Shown here in pieces: positions 39,059-48,223 of a stretch of DNA of 64,000 nucleotides (its first letter is position 1; each line of letters opens with the position of its first letter). The stretch is from positions 143,614 to 207,613 of the forward strand of contig NZ_PPFE01000008.1 of assembly GCF_002917925.1 (NCBI RefSeq), in the 5' to 3' direction. Source of the stretch: Roseovarius confluentis. GTDB taxonomy: Bacteria; Pseudomonadota; Alphaproteobacteria; Rhodobacterales; Rhodobacteraceae. The notes beneath the pieces were generated by a model. It saw nothing but the letters and a program-made list of their open reading frames with translations. It did not search any database and was not told where the DNA came from. The translations under genes and the position numbers were made by a program.

Positions 39059-40570
39059 CTACGTGTTGCCGTCGCCGGTGAAGCGCGTGGCATCGGCGGC
39101 GGCGCGGCGGATGGCGTTGGATTTGTGGACGGTTTCCATGTACTCGGCCTCGGCGTCGCTGTCATAGACCACGCCGCCGCCCGCCTGGATGTAAAGTTTG
39201 CCGTCCTTCACCACAGCCGTGCGCAGGGCGATGCAGACATCCATGTCGCCGGTGCAGCTGAAATAGCCGACGCCGCCGCCATAGACGCCGCGCTTTTCGG
39301 GCTCCAGTTCGTCGATGATTTCCATCGCGCGGACCTTGGGGGCACCACTGACCGTGCCGGCGGGCAAGCCGGCCAGAAGGGCCGAGAGGGCGTCGTGTTC
39401 GTCGGAAAGCTCACCCACCACGTTCGACACGATGTGCATCACGTGGCTGTAGCGCTCGATGATGAATTCCTCGGTGGGGCGCACCGTGCCGATTTTCGCC
39501 ACGCGGCCCACGTCGTTGCGGCCCAAGTCCAGCAGCATCAGGTGCTCGGCAAGCTCTTTTTGATCGCCCAGCAGGTCGGCCTCGTTGGCGCGGTCCTCTT
39601 CGGGGGTGGCACCGCGGGGGCGGGTGCCCGCGATGGGGCGGATCGTGACCTCGCCGTCCATGACCCGCACGAGGATTTCGGGGCTGGCGCCCACCACCTG
39701 GAAACCGCCGAAGTTGAAATAGAACATGAAAGGCGACGGGTTGGTGCGCCGCAGGCTGCGGTAAAGCGCGAAGGGCGGCTGCGGAAAGTCCTGCGTCCAG
39801 CGCTGGCTGGGCACGACCTGAAAGATATCGCCCGCGCGGATGTATTCCTTGGCCTGTTCCACCGCGGCCTTGTAGCCGTCGCGGGTGAAGTTGCTGACCG
39901 GCTCGCCCACCTCGTGCGCATCGCCCAGGTCGCGGGCCTGCTGGGGCAAGGCGCGTTCGAGGTCGCGCACCGCGTCCATCACCCGTTCGGCGGCCTGGGC
40001 ATAGGCCGCACGGGGGCTTTGACCGTCGCTGACCCAGGCGGGGGCCACGACGATCACCTCGCCCTTCACCCCGTCCAGCACGGCCACGACCGAGGGGCGG
40101 ATCATCACCGCGTCGGGCAGGCCCAGCGGGTCGGGGTTCACGTCGGGTAGGTGTTCCACCAGCCGGATCATGTCGTAGCCAAGGTAGCCGAAAAGGCCCG
40201 CGCTGGCGGCGGGCAGGTCGCCCGGCAGGTCGATCCGGCTCTCGGAGATCAGCGCCCGCAGCGTGTCGAGCGGCGAGCCGTCCAGCGCCTCGAACGCGTC
40301 GCCGTCGAAGCGGGCCTGCCGGTTGATGCGGCTGGTCTGCCCGTGGCATTGCCAGATCAGGTCGGGCTTCATCCCGATCATGGAGTAGCGACCGCGCACC
40401 TCGCCGCCCGTGACAGATTCCAGCAAAAACGCATCGCGGGCCGCGCCCGTCAGCTTCAGCATCAGGGACACGGGCGTGTCGAGGTCGGCGGCCAACCGGG
40501 CATAGACGACCTGGTTCTGCCCGGCCTCGTAGCCCTTGGCAAAATCCTCGAATGTCGGGGTGAGGTCCAA
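39059..40570 (-). CDS. trpE: Anthranilate synthase component I
   Basis: 503 residues. Chorismate-binding motifs include 'PIAGTRPRGATPEEDRANE', LLDLGRNDVGRVAKIG and AGTVSGAPKVRAMEIIDELE near the C-terminus. The N-terminal part has the tryptophan-sensing region. It starts 11 nt after the ppiD stop, so it is probably co-transcribed with ppiD rather than with trpGDC. No leader peptide/attenuator was seen in the 11-nt gap. Confidence 0.96.
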   Translation of the reverse strand: MDLTPTFEDFAKGYEAGQNQVVYARLAADLDTPVSLMLKLTGAARDAFLLESVTGGEVRGRYSMIGMKPDLIWQCHGQTSRINRQARFDGDAFEALDGSPLDTLRALISESRIDLPGDLPAASAGLFGYLGYDMIRLVEHLPDVNPDPLGLPDAVMIRPSVVAVLDGVKGEVIVVAPAWVSDGQSPRAAYAQAAERVMDAVRDLERALPQQARDLGDAHEVGEPVSNFTRDGYKAAVEQAKEYIRAGDIFQVVPSQRWTQDFPQPPFALYRSLRRTNPSPFMFYFNFGGFQVVGASPEILVRVMDGEVTIRPIAGTRPRGATPEEDRANEADLLGDQKELAEHLMLLDLGRNDVGRVAKIGTVRPTEEFIIERYSHVMHIVSNVVGELSDEHDALSALLAGLPAGTVSGAPKVRAMEIIDELEPEKRGVYGGGVGYFSCTGDMDVCIALRTAVVKDGKLYIQAGGGVVYDSDAEAEYMETVHKSNAIRRAAADATRFTGDGNT

Positions 40571-40581
40571 CGCAGGCGCCC

Positions 40582-42423
40582 TTACTGGAAGTTGTTGTGC
40601 ACGGCGTTCAGCGCACCCTGATCGAAATTGACGCCCGCACGGGTGCGGATGTCATTGGCCAGCACCTGGAACAGGTCCTGTGACAGGCCGCCCGCGGTTT
40701 CGTTGCGGAGGAACTGGTCGATCTGTTGCAGGTCGCCATCCTCGGGATCGGGGTCCTGAACCGTGTTCAGCTTCAGTACGAAGATGCGACCATTGCCGTT
40801 GATCACCTCGACATCGCCCACTTCCATGCCGAAGACGGTCTCGATGAACTCCTGCGGCGCTTCCTCGATGAAGCCGCGGCGGGTCACTTCCTCGCTGCCG
40901 TCAACGGTCAGTTCGACCTCCTCGAAGCTTTCGCCGGCGGCGAGTCGACCGACTTTGCCAGCCACCTGTTCGCGCAGAAGCTCGTTGATCTTGGTCTCGG
41001 TCCACGCGGCGTTGACGGCGTCGCGGACCTCCTCGAGCGGTTGCAGGGTGGGGGGAACGACCTCGTCAAGACGCATGGCGAAGATGCCGCCATCCTCCAG
41101 TTCGATCACCTCCGGATAATCGTCCTCGCTCAGGTTGGCCGCAGCGGCGCGAAAACCCTCGTAGGCGGCGATATCCTCGGACATGCCGGGATGCCAGTCG
41201 ATGCTGGCCACGCGCATGGCGGTCTCGGCGCCCAGATCCTCGATGGTGGCGCCGCCCGCCAGAAGGTCATCAACGGCGTCGACGCGGCCCTCGACCACGC
41301 GGCGGGCGCGGTCGGCGGCGATGATGTCGCGCAGTTCCGGCTCGGCCTCTTCGAAGGTGGTTTCCTGTGCCTGCAGCACCGCGTTCACGCGAAACAGCGC
41401 GGGGCCGATGCTGCTGGGAAGGGGGCCGACCACTTCGGACGGGGCGGCCTCGAAAACGGTTTCGGCGGCCTCGCCCAGGTCGGCGGCCTCGACGGTGCCC
41501 ATGTCGGTATCGGCCAGCTCCAGCCCGCGTTCGGCCACCAGGTCCTCGAAGCTGGCCTCGCCTTCGTCCAGCCGGGCCATCGCGGCCTCGGCGGCTTCGG
41601 TGTCGGAAAAGACCAGCCGTTCGACCAGCCGGCGTTCGGGTTGTACGAACTCGTCGCGCCGTGCCTCGTAGGCGTCGCGCAGGGCCTGCTCGTCGACTTC
41701 GACCGTGTCGAGGATCATTTCGGGCGTCAGCCACGCATAGGTGATGCGCTTGACCTCGGGGCGGGTGAACATCGCCTCGTTCTCGGAATGGAAGGCGGCA
41801 AGGTCCGCGTCGTCCGGCTCGGGCAGGCCGACCTCCAGATCCTCGCGCCCGAGGATGGCCCATTCGATGCCGCGCTGTTCGCCCAGATATTGCAGCATGG
41901 TGTCGGTATAGATTTCGGGCATTGTGACGCCCGACAGCACGGCGGCCTGCACGAAGCTGCGGGCGATCTCGCGGCGGATGTCGTCCTCGAACTCGGATTC
42001 GTTCATGCCCAGCCGGTCGAGGGCAAAGCGGTAAGCCTCGCGGTCGAATTCGCCGCCGGGGCCGGTGAACTGCTGCATCGAGGTGATCTGATCGGCCAGA
42101 TTGGCGTCACCAACCGAGATGTTGTTGACGATGGTTTCATGGTCCAGCGCGCCCTGCACGGTCAGCTGGCCCATGACCCGCTCGGGGATGTTCCTCTGCT
42201 GGGCCTTGGCAAAGCTGATGCTTTCACCGCTGTCGGCCTCGGCGGCGCGGATCTCGTTCTGAAGGCCCTGGAAATAGTCCTGGACCGAGATCTCGGCCTC
42301 GCCCACGGTGCCGACCGTGCGCAGGGTGCCCGACAGGCTGGTGACGCCGAAGCCGCCGAGACCGAGGATCAGAAGACCCATCAAGATCCAGACAAGCGGT
42401 TTCGTGATGCTTTTGGCTGCCAT
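40582..42423 (-). CDS. Periplasmic peptidyl-prolyl isomerase, PpiD/SurA-N type
   Basis: 613 residues: a single N-terminal membrane anchor (about 10-30), a SurA-N-like chaperone region (about 35-190) and a central/late parvulin-like region, then a helical C-terminus. It is highly acidic and charged. It should assist folding of outer-membrane or periplasmic proteins at the inner-membrane surface. Upstream partner of trpE in one operon. Confidence 0.85.
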   Translation of the reverse strand: MAAKSITKPLVWILMGLLILGLGGFGVTSLSGTLRTVGTVGEAEISVQDYFQGLQNEIRAAEADSGESISFAKAQQRNIPERVMGQLTVQGALDHETIVNNISVGDANLADQITSMQQFTGPGGEFDREAYRFALDRLGMNESEFEDDIRREIARSFVQAAVLSGVTMPEIYTDTMLQYLGEQRGIEWAILGREDLEVGLPEPDDADLAAFHSENEAMFTRPEVKRITYAWLTPEMILDTVEVDEQALRDAYEARRDEFVQPERRLVERLVFSDTEAAEAAMARLDEGEASFEDLVAERGLELADTDMGTVEAADLGEAAETVFEAAPSEVVGPLPSSIGPALFRVNAVLQAQETTFEEAEPELRDIIAADRARRVVEGRVDAVDDLLAGGATIEDLGAETAMRVASIDWHPGMSEDIAAYEGFRAAAANLSEDDYPEVIELEDGGIFAMRLDEVVPPTLQPLEEVRDAVNAAWTETKINELLREQVAGKVGRLAAGESFEEVELTVDGSEEVTRRGFIEEAPQEFIETVFGMEVGDVEVINGNGRIFVLKLNTVQDPDPEDGDLQQIDQFLRNETAGGLSQDLFQVLANDIRTRAGVNFDQGALNAVHNNFQ

Positions 42424-42473
42424 TTGGCCTCCCCCGGGGCTGCTCTTGCGTTCAGGCCTGTCTAAGGCCGGTT

Positions 42474-43661
42474 TCAGCGAGGAGCAAGGGGCCAGTCGAG
42501 ACCCGCCAGCCGGTCGAAGAGCGTGCCGATCTCGGCGCGGTTCACGTTGGCGAAGGCCACGCGCAGTTCGCGCTTGCCCTGCGCGTCACCGGAGGGCTGG
42601 AACATGGTGCCGGGCAACAGCAGGATGCCGGCCTCGGCCACCAGTTTCTGCGCCAGTTCATCGGACGGCATGGCGAAGGGATGGCGGAGATAGGCGAAAT
42701 ACGCCCCACAGCCCATCAGTTTCCAGCCCGCGCCGTCGATCTTGGCCATGTTGTCCGAAATGGCGGCGCGGCGGTCGAGGATCTCGTCGCGTTCGCCGGC
42801 CAGCCATTGGCTGAGGTTCTGCATCCCCCAAAGGGCGGCGATCTGGCCAAGCTGGTTGGGGCAGATGGTGACGGTGTCGAGGAACTTCTCGGCCTCGGCC
42901 AGACGCGTGCGGCTGGCGACCATGGCACCCACGCGGTGACCGGTCAGGCGGTAGGCCTTGGAGAAGGAGTAAAGCTGAATGAGCGTGTCGTCCCATGAGG
43001 GGTCGGTGAAGAGGTCATGCGGCGCGCCACTGCGGGCGTCGAAATCGCGGTAGGTCTCATCCACGATGAGCGCGATGCCGTGACGGCGGGCCAGATCGAA
43101 GAACGCCCGCACCAGTTCGGCGGGATATTCCACGCCGCCGGGGTTGTTCGGTGTGACCAGCGAGATGGCCCGCGTGCGCGGCGTGATCAGGGCCTCGGCC
43201 CGCTCGGGGTCAGGCAGCAGTGCGTCGTCGGTGGGCAGGGGCACGGAGGTGACGCCCTGCATGTCGAGCCACATCTTGTGATTGAAGTACCACGGGGTGG
43301 GCAGGATGACCTCGTCGCCCTCGGTGCACAGCCCGGCAATCGTGGCGGCAAAGGCCTGGTTGCAGCCCGAGGTGATGGCGACCTGGTCTGCCGCGATAGC
43401 GCCGCCATAGGCGCCGCACCACTGCCGGGCCACTTCCTCGCGCAGATCCGGACGGCCCAGAACAGGGCCGTAAAGATGCGCCTGCGGCTCGTTCAGCGCG
43501 GCCTCGGCAATGACCTGGCGCAGCTGGTCGGGCGGCGGGTCCACCGGGGCGGCCTGGCTGACGTTGATCAGCGGGCGTTCGGGCGGGAAGGTGACGCCCT
43601 CCAGCCAGCGCCGCGCCTCCATCACCGGGGGCGAAAAGGTCGTCTCGGTGCGGCTTGTCAT
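42474..43661 (-). CDS. Class I/II PLP-dependent aminotransferase
   Basis: 395 residues, fold type I. The PLP lysine is in LYSFSKAYRLTGHRVGA, the cofactor-ring aspartate in 'LIVDETYRDF', and the C-terminal arginine region in KRELRVAFANVN. Aspartate/aromatic-type aminotransferase; substrate not determined. Between gpt and ppiD on the minus strand. Confidence 0.88.
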   Translation of the reverse strand: MTSRTETTFSPPVMEARRWLEGVTFPPERPLINVSQAAPVDPPPDQLRQVIAEAALNEPQAHLYGPVLGRPDLREEVARQWCGAYGGAIAADQVAITSGCNQAFAATIAGLCTEGDEVILPTPWYFNHKMWLDMQGVTSVPLPTDDALLPDPERAEALITPRTRAISLVTPNNPGGVEYPAELVRAFFDLARRHGIALIVDETYRDFDARSGAPHDLFTDPSWDDTLIQLYSFSKAYRLTGHRVGAMVASRTRLAEAEKFLDTVTICPNQLGQIAALWGMQNLSQWLAGERDEILDRRAAISDNMAKIDGAGWKLMGCGAYFAYLRHPFAMPSDELAQKLVAEAGILLLPGTMFQPSGDAQGKRELRVAFANVNRAEIGTLFDRLAGLDWPLAPR

Positions 43662-43670
43662 GATGTGTCC

Positions 43671-44171
43671 TCAGGCCCCGCGATAGGGTTCGACATATTG
43701 CAGGGCCATGTCCCAGGGGAAGAAGATCCAGGTGTCCTGGCTGACCTCGGTGACGAAGGTATGGACCAGCTCGCGCCCCTGCGGTTTGGCATAGACGGTG
43801 GCCACATGCGCCTTTGGCAGGGCGGCGCGGACCACTTCCAGCGTCTTGCCGGTGTCCACGAGGTCATCGACGATCAGCACGCCGGTCCCATCGCCCACGA
43901 GGTCTGGGTCGGGGGATTTCAGGATCTGCGGCTTGCCTTGCGTCTGGTGGCTGTAGGATTTCACGCTGATCGTATCGACCGCGCGAATGTCCAGTTCCCG
44001 CGCCACGATCATCGCGGGCGCCATGCCGCCGCGGGTGATGGCCACCACGGCCTTCCAGTCGGCATCGGCAGGCGCCTCGTCCTGCAACCGCCAGGCCAGC
44101 GCTCGTGCGTCGCGGTGCAGTTGATCCCAGCTGACGTGGAAGCCTTTTTCGTGGGGCAGGCGGTCGGTCAT
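43671..44171 (-). CDS. gpt: Xanthine (guanine) phosphoribosyltransferase
   Basis: 166 residues, normal for the gpt family. PRPP loop [17 protein letters not shown] (about 98-114) and the N-terminal [16 protein letters not shown]. Salvages xanthine and guanine to nucleotides. It lies 9 nt upstream of the aminotransferase start on the same strand. Confidence 0.93.
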   Translation of the reverse strand: MTDRLPHEKGFHVSWDQLHRDARALAWRLQDEAPADADWKAVVAITRGGMAPAMIVARELDIRAVDTISVKSYSHQTQGKPQILKSPDPDLVGDGTGVLIVDDLVDTGKTLEVVRAALPKAHVATVYAKPQGRELVHTFVTEVSQDTWIFFPWDMALQYVEPYRGA

Positions 44172-44284
44172 CTCAAGCGGTCTCCTTTGCCTTATTCGTC
44201 TAGCGCAACACCGCGCAAAGCGAAAGCCGGGTTTTGCGCGCGGGCCGGGGCGGTGTACCCTGCGCCGCGAAAGGAATGCTGCAA

Positions 44285-44752
44285 ATGGCCTCGCGCACGC
44301 TTGTCTCCGAATGGCGCCTGCCCGGCACGGTCGAGGAGGTGGTCAATGTGCTGGGCGACGCCGAGGCGCTGACCGACTGGTGGGGCGACGTCTACCTGAG
44401 CGTGGAGACCCTGAAAGACGGCGACGAAAACGGCGTGGGGCGCGTGGTGGCGTTTCACAGCCGGGGCAAGCTGCCCTACACGCTGCGCTGGCGCGGCGAG
44501 GTGATCTCGGTGCAGGATGACGGCTGGACGATCCGCGCCCGCGGCGACCTCGAAGGGCAGGGCGTCTGGGCCTTCGCGCAGGAGGGTGACGTCGCCGTGG
44601 CCCGCTATGTCTGGACAGTGGGTGTGGAGCGGCCCTGGATGCGGATCATGGCGCCGATCCTCTGGCCGGTTTTCATCGCCAACCACAGATGGGCCATGGC
44701 CCGTGGCGAAGAGGGGTTGCGCCGCGAACTGGTGCGGCGGCGCAACGGGTAA
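44285..44752 (+). CDS. SRPBCC (START-like) family protein
   Basis: 155 residues starting [16 protein letters not shown] helix-grip fold is suggested by the alternating strands and by the [16 protein letters not shown] region. AAGGA lies 9 nt before ATG 44285; ATG 44276 is too close to that box. Lipid or small-ligand binding is usual in the family; no specific role is evident. Convergent with fabI (4 bp between the ends). Confidence 0.75.
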   Translation: MASRTLVSEWRLPGTVEEVVNVLGDAEALTDWWGDVYLSVETLKDGDENGVGRVVAFHSRGKLPYTLRWRGEVISVQDDGWTIRARGDLEGQGVWAFAQEGDVAVARYVWTVGVERPWMRIMAPILWPVFIANHRWAMARGEEGLRRELVRRRNG

Positions 44753-44755
44753 GGC

Positions 44756-45562
44756 TCAGCTCTTGTCGATATCCGGCGCGTCGACGGCCTTCATGCCCAC
44801 GATGTGATAGCCCGCGTCAACGTGCAGGTTCTCGCCCGTGGTGCCGCTGCCCAGATCGCTGAGAAGATAGAGCGCCGATTTGCCCACGTCCTCGATCGTC
44901 ACGTTGCGGCGCAGGGGCGAGTTCAGTTCGTTCCACTTCAGGATATAGCGGAAATCGCCGATGCCGCTGGCGGCCAGCGTGCGGATCGGGCCGGCGGAGA
45001 TGGCGTTCACGCGGATACCGTCGCGGCCCAGATCCTCGGCCAGGTATTTCACCGACGCCTCCAGCGCGGCCTTTGCGACGCCCATGACGTTGTAATGGGG
45101 CATTACCTGCTCGGCACCGTAATAGGTCAGCGTCAGCATCGAGCCGCCGTCGGTCATGAGTTTCTCGGCGCGGTGGGCCACGGCGGTGAAGGAATAGACC
45201 GAGATGTCCATCGTCTTGATGAAATTCTCGCGGCTGGTGTCCACGTAACGGCCGCGCAGCTCGTTCTTGTCGGAAAAGCCGATGGCGTGGACAAGGAAGT
45301 CGATCTTGCCCCATTTCTTTTCCAGCTCGTCGAACAGCGCCCCGATCGAGGCCATGTCGGCGACGTCGCAGGGCAGGACGGTGTCGCTGCCCAGCTCTTC
45401 GGCCAGCGGCGCCACGCGTTTCAATAGCGCCTCGCCCTGGTAGGAGAAGGCCAGTTCGGCACCGGCGTCGGCGCAGGCCTTGGCGATTCCCCATGCAATG
45501 GATTTGTCATTGGCCAATCCCATGATCAGCCCTCGCTTGCCCGCCATCAGTTGATTTGACAT
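44756..45562 (-). CDS. fabI: Enoyl-[acyl-carrier-protein] reductase FabI
   Basis: 268 residues, short-chain dehydrogenase-like fold. Active-site residues match E. coli FabI: Y147, Y157 and K164 in TYYGAEQVMPHYNVMGVAK. N-terminal GLIMGLANDKSIAWGIA binds NADH. It makes saturated acyl-ACP in fatty acid synthesis. Confidence 0.96.
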   Translation of the reverse strand: MSNQLMAGKRGLIMGLANDKSIAWGIAKACADAGAELAFSYQGEALLKRVAPLAEELGSDTVLPCDVADMASIGALFDELEKKWGKIDFLVHAIGFSDKNELRGRYVDTSRENFIKTMDISVYSFTAVAHRAEKLMTDGGSMLTLTYYGAEQVMPHYNVMGVAKAALEASVKYLAEDLGRDGIRVNAISAGPIRTLAASGIGDFRYILKWNELNSPLRRNVTIEDVGKSALYLLSDLGSGTTGENLHVDAGYHIVGMKAVDAPDIDKS

Positions 45563-45741
45563 TCAGTGCCCTCGGCCCACTTCGCTTGTCTGACTGCTTT
45601 AGGCGATTGCCAAAGGTGCATCAAGCCAAAGACCGGATGCGACGGCATGCGGGCGCCGGAGCGTGGCGGGCGGGTCAGGTTGCACTTGCGCAATCGTGCG
45701 GCGCGGTCTAGCGCGGGCTGGGACAAGACGGGAAGGACTGA

Positions 45742-46347
45742 ATGGCTGACAGAACCGGAAAATTCGCGGGCGACGATCCGTTCGAGATCGCCCGCGCGTG
45801 GCTGGCCGAGGCGGAAGCCGCGGAAATCAACGATCCCAATGCCATGGCACTGGCGACGGTGGACCCCGACGGCCTGCCCAACGTACGCATGGTCTTGCTG
45901 AAAAGCATCGGTGCGGACAGTTTCGTCTTCTACACCAATTACGAAAGCGCCAAGGGGTCCGAGATCGCGGCCAGCGGCAAAGTCGCGCTGGTGCTGCACT
46001 GGAAATCGCTCCGCCGCCAGATCCGGGTGCGTGGCACGGTGACCCGAGAGGACGGGCCCGAGGCCGACGCCTATTTCGCGTCGCGCTCGCTGAAAAGCCG
46101 GCTGGGGGCCTGGGCATCGAGACAATCGCAGCCCTTGGAATCTCGTACGGATTTGATGGCCGAGGTCGCTCGCGTGACTGCCGCCAAGGGGCCGAATCCA
46201 CCGCGTCCCGAGTTTTGGGGCGGGTTCCGTATCGCTCCGGTTGAAATCGAATTTTGGGCGGATGGCGCGTTCCGTTTGCATGATCGGTTCGTCTGGCGCC
46301 GCGAAGCACTTGAAAACGCTTGGGAAATTACACGACTCAGCCCGTAG
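45742..46347 (+). CDS. pdxH: Pyridoxamine 5'-phosphate oxidase
   Basis: 201 residues. FMN-binding motifs are '[20 protein letters not shown]', [10 protein letters not shown] and [14 protein letters not shown]-terminal '[15 protein letters not shown]' and RLHDR complete the substrate site. It makes PLP, which several genes in this window use. GGGAAGGA precedes ATG 45742. Divergent from fabI with a 179-bp gap. Confidence 0.96.
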   Translation: MADRTGKFAGDDPFEIARAWLAEAEAAEINDPNAMALATVDPDGLPNVRMVLLKSIGADSFVFYTNYESAKGSEIAASGKVALVLHWKSLRRQIRVRGTVTREDGPEADAYFASRSLKSRLGAWASRQSQPLESRTDLMAEVARVTAAKGPNPPRPEFWGGFRIAPVEIEFWADGAFRLHDRFVWRREALENAWEITRLSP

Positions 46348-46460
46348 GGTGAACAAAGCGCAAGCGTGCAAACCTTTGATCGCTATGTGATTCTCTTGAA
46401 TACGCTGCGCACTTCGGCGCAATATTCGTGAACAGCCTGAAAAGAAGGCGCAACCGGACA

Positions 46461-47006
46461 GTGAACGTGGAAAATTCGGCAGACGGCACCAGGCAATTGC
46501 ATGGCCATGTGAAATGGTTCGATCCCGTCAAGGGGTTCGGCTTCGTCGTGGCAGACGAAGGCGGCCCGGATATCCTGTTGCATGCCAATGTGCTGCGGAA
46601 CTTCGGCCAAAGCTCGGTCGCCGACCGGGCGGGCATCCTGCTGACCGTGCAGGAAACCGAGCGTGGCGTTCAGGCCGTCGAGGTGCTGCAGATCGAGCCG
46701 CCCGAGGATGCCGACTCCACCGGGCTTGCCGACCTGGAAGGCGTCGACCCCGAGGTGATCCGATCCGCCCCGCTGGAACCGGCGCGGGTGAAGTGGTTCG
46801 ACAAGGGCAAGGGGTTCGGATTTGCCAACACCTTCGGACGCGACGAGGATGTCTTCGTTCACATAGAAGTGTTGCGCCGGTCGGGCCTTGCGGACTTGCA
46901 GCCGGGCGAGGCGCTTGCCATTCGTGTGATTGAAGGGAAACGCGGCCGGATGGCCACGGAGGTGTGTGGATGGGAAATGGCGGTCAAGGAATCCAAAGAC
47001 TCCTGA
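46461..47006 (+). CDS. Double cold-shock domain protein
   Basis: About 181 residues with two cold-shock domains: KWFDPVKGFGFV in the N-terminal half and KWFDKGKGFGF in the C-terminal half, both with RNP1-like FGF motifs. The linker is acidic (about 80-110). It should bind single-stranded nucleic acid. GTG 46461 is chosen, with GAAGG 12 nt upstream; GTG 46428 in the same frame is an alternative without a ribosome site. Overlaps the next gene. Confidence 0.85.
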   Translation: MNVENSADGTRQLHGHVKWFDPVKGFGFVVADEGGPDILLHANVLRNFGQSSVADRAGILLTVQETERGVQAVEVLQIEPPEDADSTGLADLEGVDPEVIRSAPLEPARVKWFDKGKGFGFANTFGRDEDVFVHIEVLRRSGLADLQPGEALAIRVIEGKRGRMATEVCGWEMAVKESKDS

Positions 47007-47461
47007 CAGGCGCGGCGGCGCTGGTATTGATGGCGGGCGCGGCGATGGGTGCCTGCCGCGAAGACAAGGTCGACCTGCGCGGCGACTGGGGCTCGGCCAG
47101 CTTTACCGTGGAACTGGCCGACGACAATGCCGAACGGGCGCAGGGCCTGATGAACCGCGAAAGCATGGCGCGCTCGGCGGGGATGCTTTTCGCTTATCCG
47201 GCCCCGCGCCCGGTGCGGTTCTGGATGCGCAACACGCTCATTCCGCTCGACATGATCTTTCTCGATCAGGCCGGCACGGTGCAAAAGGTGCATCACGAGG
47301 CCCAGCCGCTGGACGAGTCGCTGATCTATGGTGGCGATGCCATCCAGTACGTGCTGGAGATCAATGGCGGGCTGGCCCGGCAGATGGGCATTTCCGAGGG
47401 CAGCGAATTGCGTCATCCGGTGATCGGAGACAATGCGGCCTGGCCCTGCGACGCCGAATAG
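46970..47461 (+). CDS. DUF192 family exported protein
   Basis: 163 residues with a signal peptide (about 1-26, ending GAAMG) and the DUF192 motif FWMRNTLIPLDMIFLD. Conserved EINGGLARQMGI follows. Function of the family is not established. ATG 46970 has GGAGG 7 nt upstream and lies inside the preceding cold-shock gene, so the two are coupled. Confidence 0.85.
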   Translation: MGNGGQGIQRLLTGAAALVLMAGAAMGACREDKVDLRGDWGSASFTVELADDNAERAQGLMNRESMARSAGMLFAYPAPRPVRFWMRNTLIPLDMIFLDQAGTVQKVHHEAQPLDESLIYGGDAIQYVLEINGGLARQMGISEGSELRHPVIGDNAAWPCDAE

Positions 47462-47559
47462 GTCTACGTGCGCCCGGGATGACATGTCGCCTAGTTTTCG
47501 GGCGCGTCGCAAAGGGGCTTTCCATTCGATGCAAAGCCCTCTAAACGGGCGGCACGGTC

Positions 47560-47636
47560 CGGGGCGTGGCGCAGTCTGGTAGCGCACCTGTTTTGGGTAC
47601 AGGGGGTCGTAGGTTCGAATCCTGCCGCCCCGACCA
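47560..47636 (+). tRNA. tRNA-Pro (anticodon TGG)
   Basis: 77 nt with a complete cloverleaf: acceptor CGGGGCG/CGCCCCG, D arm with GCGC/GCGC, anticodon stem CCTGT/ACAGG with loop TTTGGGT (anticodon TGG), and T arm GTAGG-TTCGAAT-CCTGC. CCA is encoded (47634-47636). A run of six T follows at once and may terminate it. Confidence 0.96.
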
Positions 47637-47690
47637 TTTTTTCCGACATGACGATGATGACACGCGGGGCACTCGCCTTTGGGTCGATTC

Positions 47691-47699
47691 TGTGGATAA
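47691..47699. promoter_or_regulatory. Perfect DnaA box
   Basis: TGTGGATAA is the exact reverse of the TTATCCACA consensus. It follows a GATTC (GANTC, CcrM methylation) site at 47686-47690 with no gap. A second identical box is at 47925-47933. Confidence 0.5.
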
Positions 47700-47924
47700 C
47701 ACAGTTGAGCGTGTTGCCGGGACACGCGCCCGCACTATGTATGGGTTCTTGCGTGCCCGGAACACCACATCTGGTGGATTGTCGGTCCCTTGCCCATGCC
47801 CATACCGAACTCGTTTGTTCAGAACCGGCTAAGCCACACGGATAAAAGCGCTTTTTTCGCCCCTTTTTTGGGCGGGCGTCGACACGCGCTCGGAAATGAA
47901 TCGGGGCGAGCGCAAAACCGCCGC

Positions 47925-47933
47925 TGTGGATAA
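47925..47933. promoter_or_regulatory. Perfect DnaA box
   Basis: TGTGGATAA again, 234 bp from the first, about 290 bp before the nrdJ start. DnaA control of ribonucleotide reductase genes is known in other bacteria, so a regulatory role is possible; the spacing and low AT content argue against a replication origin. Confidence 0.45.
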
Positions 47934-48025
47934 GCCGGTCAACTGAATTTTTTAGGTCATCTTGGTAAAAAATCCGTTGACCGTTTGTGGCTACATACGT
48001 CAGGTTGTGCAGGCGGATCAGCAAG

Positions 48026-48041
48026 CCACAAGATATAGTGG
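48026..48041. promoter_or_regulatory. Candidate NrdR box upstream of nrdJ
   Basis: CCACAAGATATAGTGG is a 16-bp imperfect palindrome matching the general NrdR-box shape (CAC at one end, GTG at the other, ATAT centre). It lies about 180 bp before the nrdJ ATG. NrdR represses ribonucleotide reductase genes, usually through two boxes; only one is clear here. Confidence 0.4.
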
Positions 48042-48223
48042 CGCGGATCTGGGTAGGGACAGAAACCCAAGACTTCTACCGGCAGGGCCGGACAAAGCCA
48101 GGTGCGACCGGATGCGGCGCATCGGCAGGTATGGGTTTTGCCTCCCGGTCCACTGAGACGCGAGGGTTTGCGGCCAGAAAGGTCGTGCTGGTCATAATAA
48201 CGCTGGATCATGGGGCAGCCAAA
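48041..48223 (+). promoter_or_regulatory. Structured 5' leader of nrdJ (candidate cis-regulatory RNA)
   Basis: About 180 nt with several short stems: TGGGT/ACCCA (near 48049-48074), CCGGC/GGCCGG (near 48080-48092) and GATGC/GCATC (near 48111-48125). The leader is unusually long and GC-structured for this genome. A conserved RNA motif upstream of nrdJ genes has been described in bacteria, but I cannot match it here. No cobalamin-riboswitch B12 box was found. Confidence 0.35.

Larger units (their letters stand above)
47637..48223 (+). other. Gene-free interval between tRNA-Pro and nrdJ
   Basis: 587 bp holding the T-rich tRNA end, two DnaA boxes, an AT-richer patch around 47946-47975, the NrdR-like box and the structured leader listed separately. 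No protein-coding frame is convincing; an in-frame extension of nrdJ to 47987 exists but adds unrelated sequence. Confidence 0.55.

Noticed and set aside
47637..47990. Replication origin suggested by two DnaA boxes
   Set aside because: Only two boxes, no strongly AT-rich unwinding region and no origin-linked genes; a regulatory role is more likely.
47987..48223. N-terminal extension of nrdJ from 47987
   Set aside because: It continues in frame but carries no NrdJ-like residues and crosses the structured leader; the conserved start is MKIERKFTK at 48224.
47940..48223. Cobalamin riboswitch upstream of nrdJ
   Set aside because: The conserved B12 box and the expected core helices were not found; only unrelated short stems are visible.
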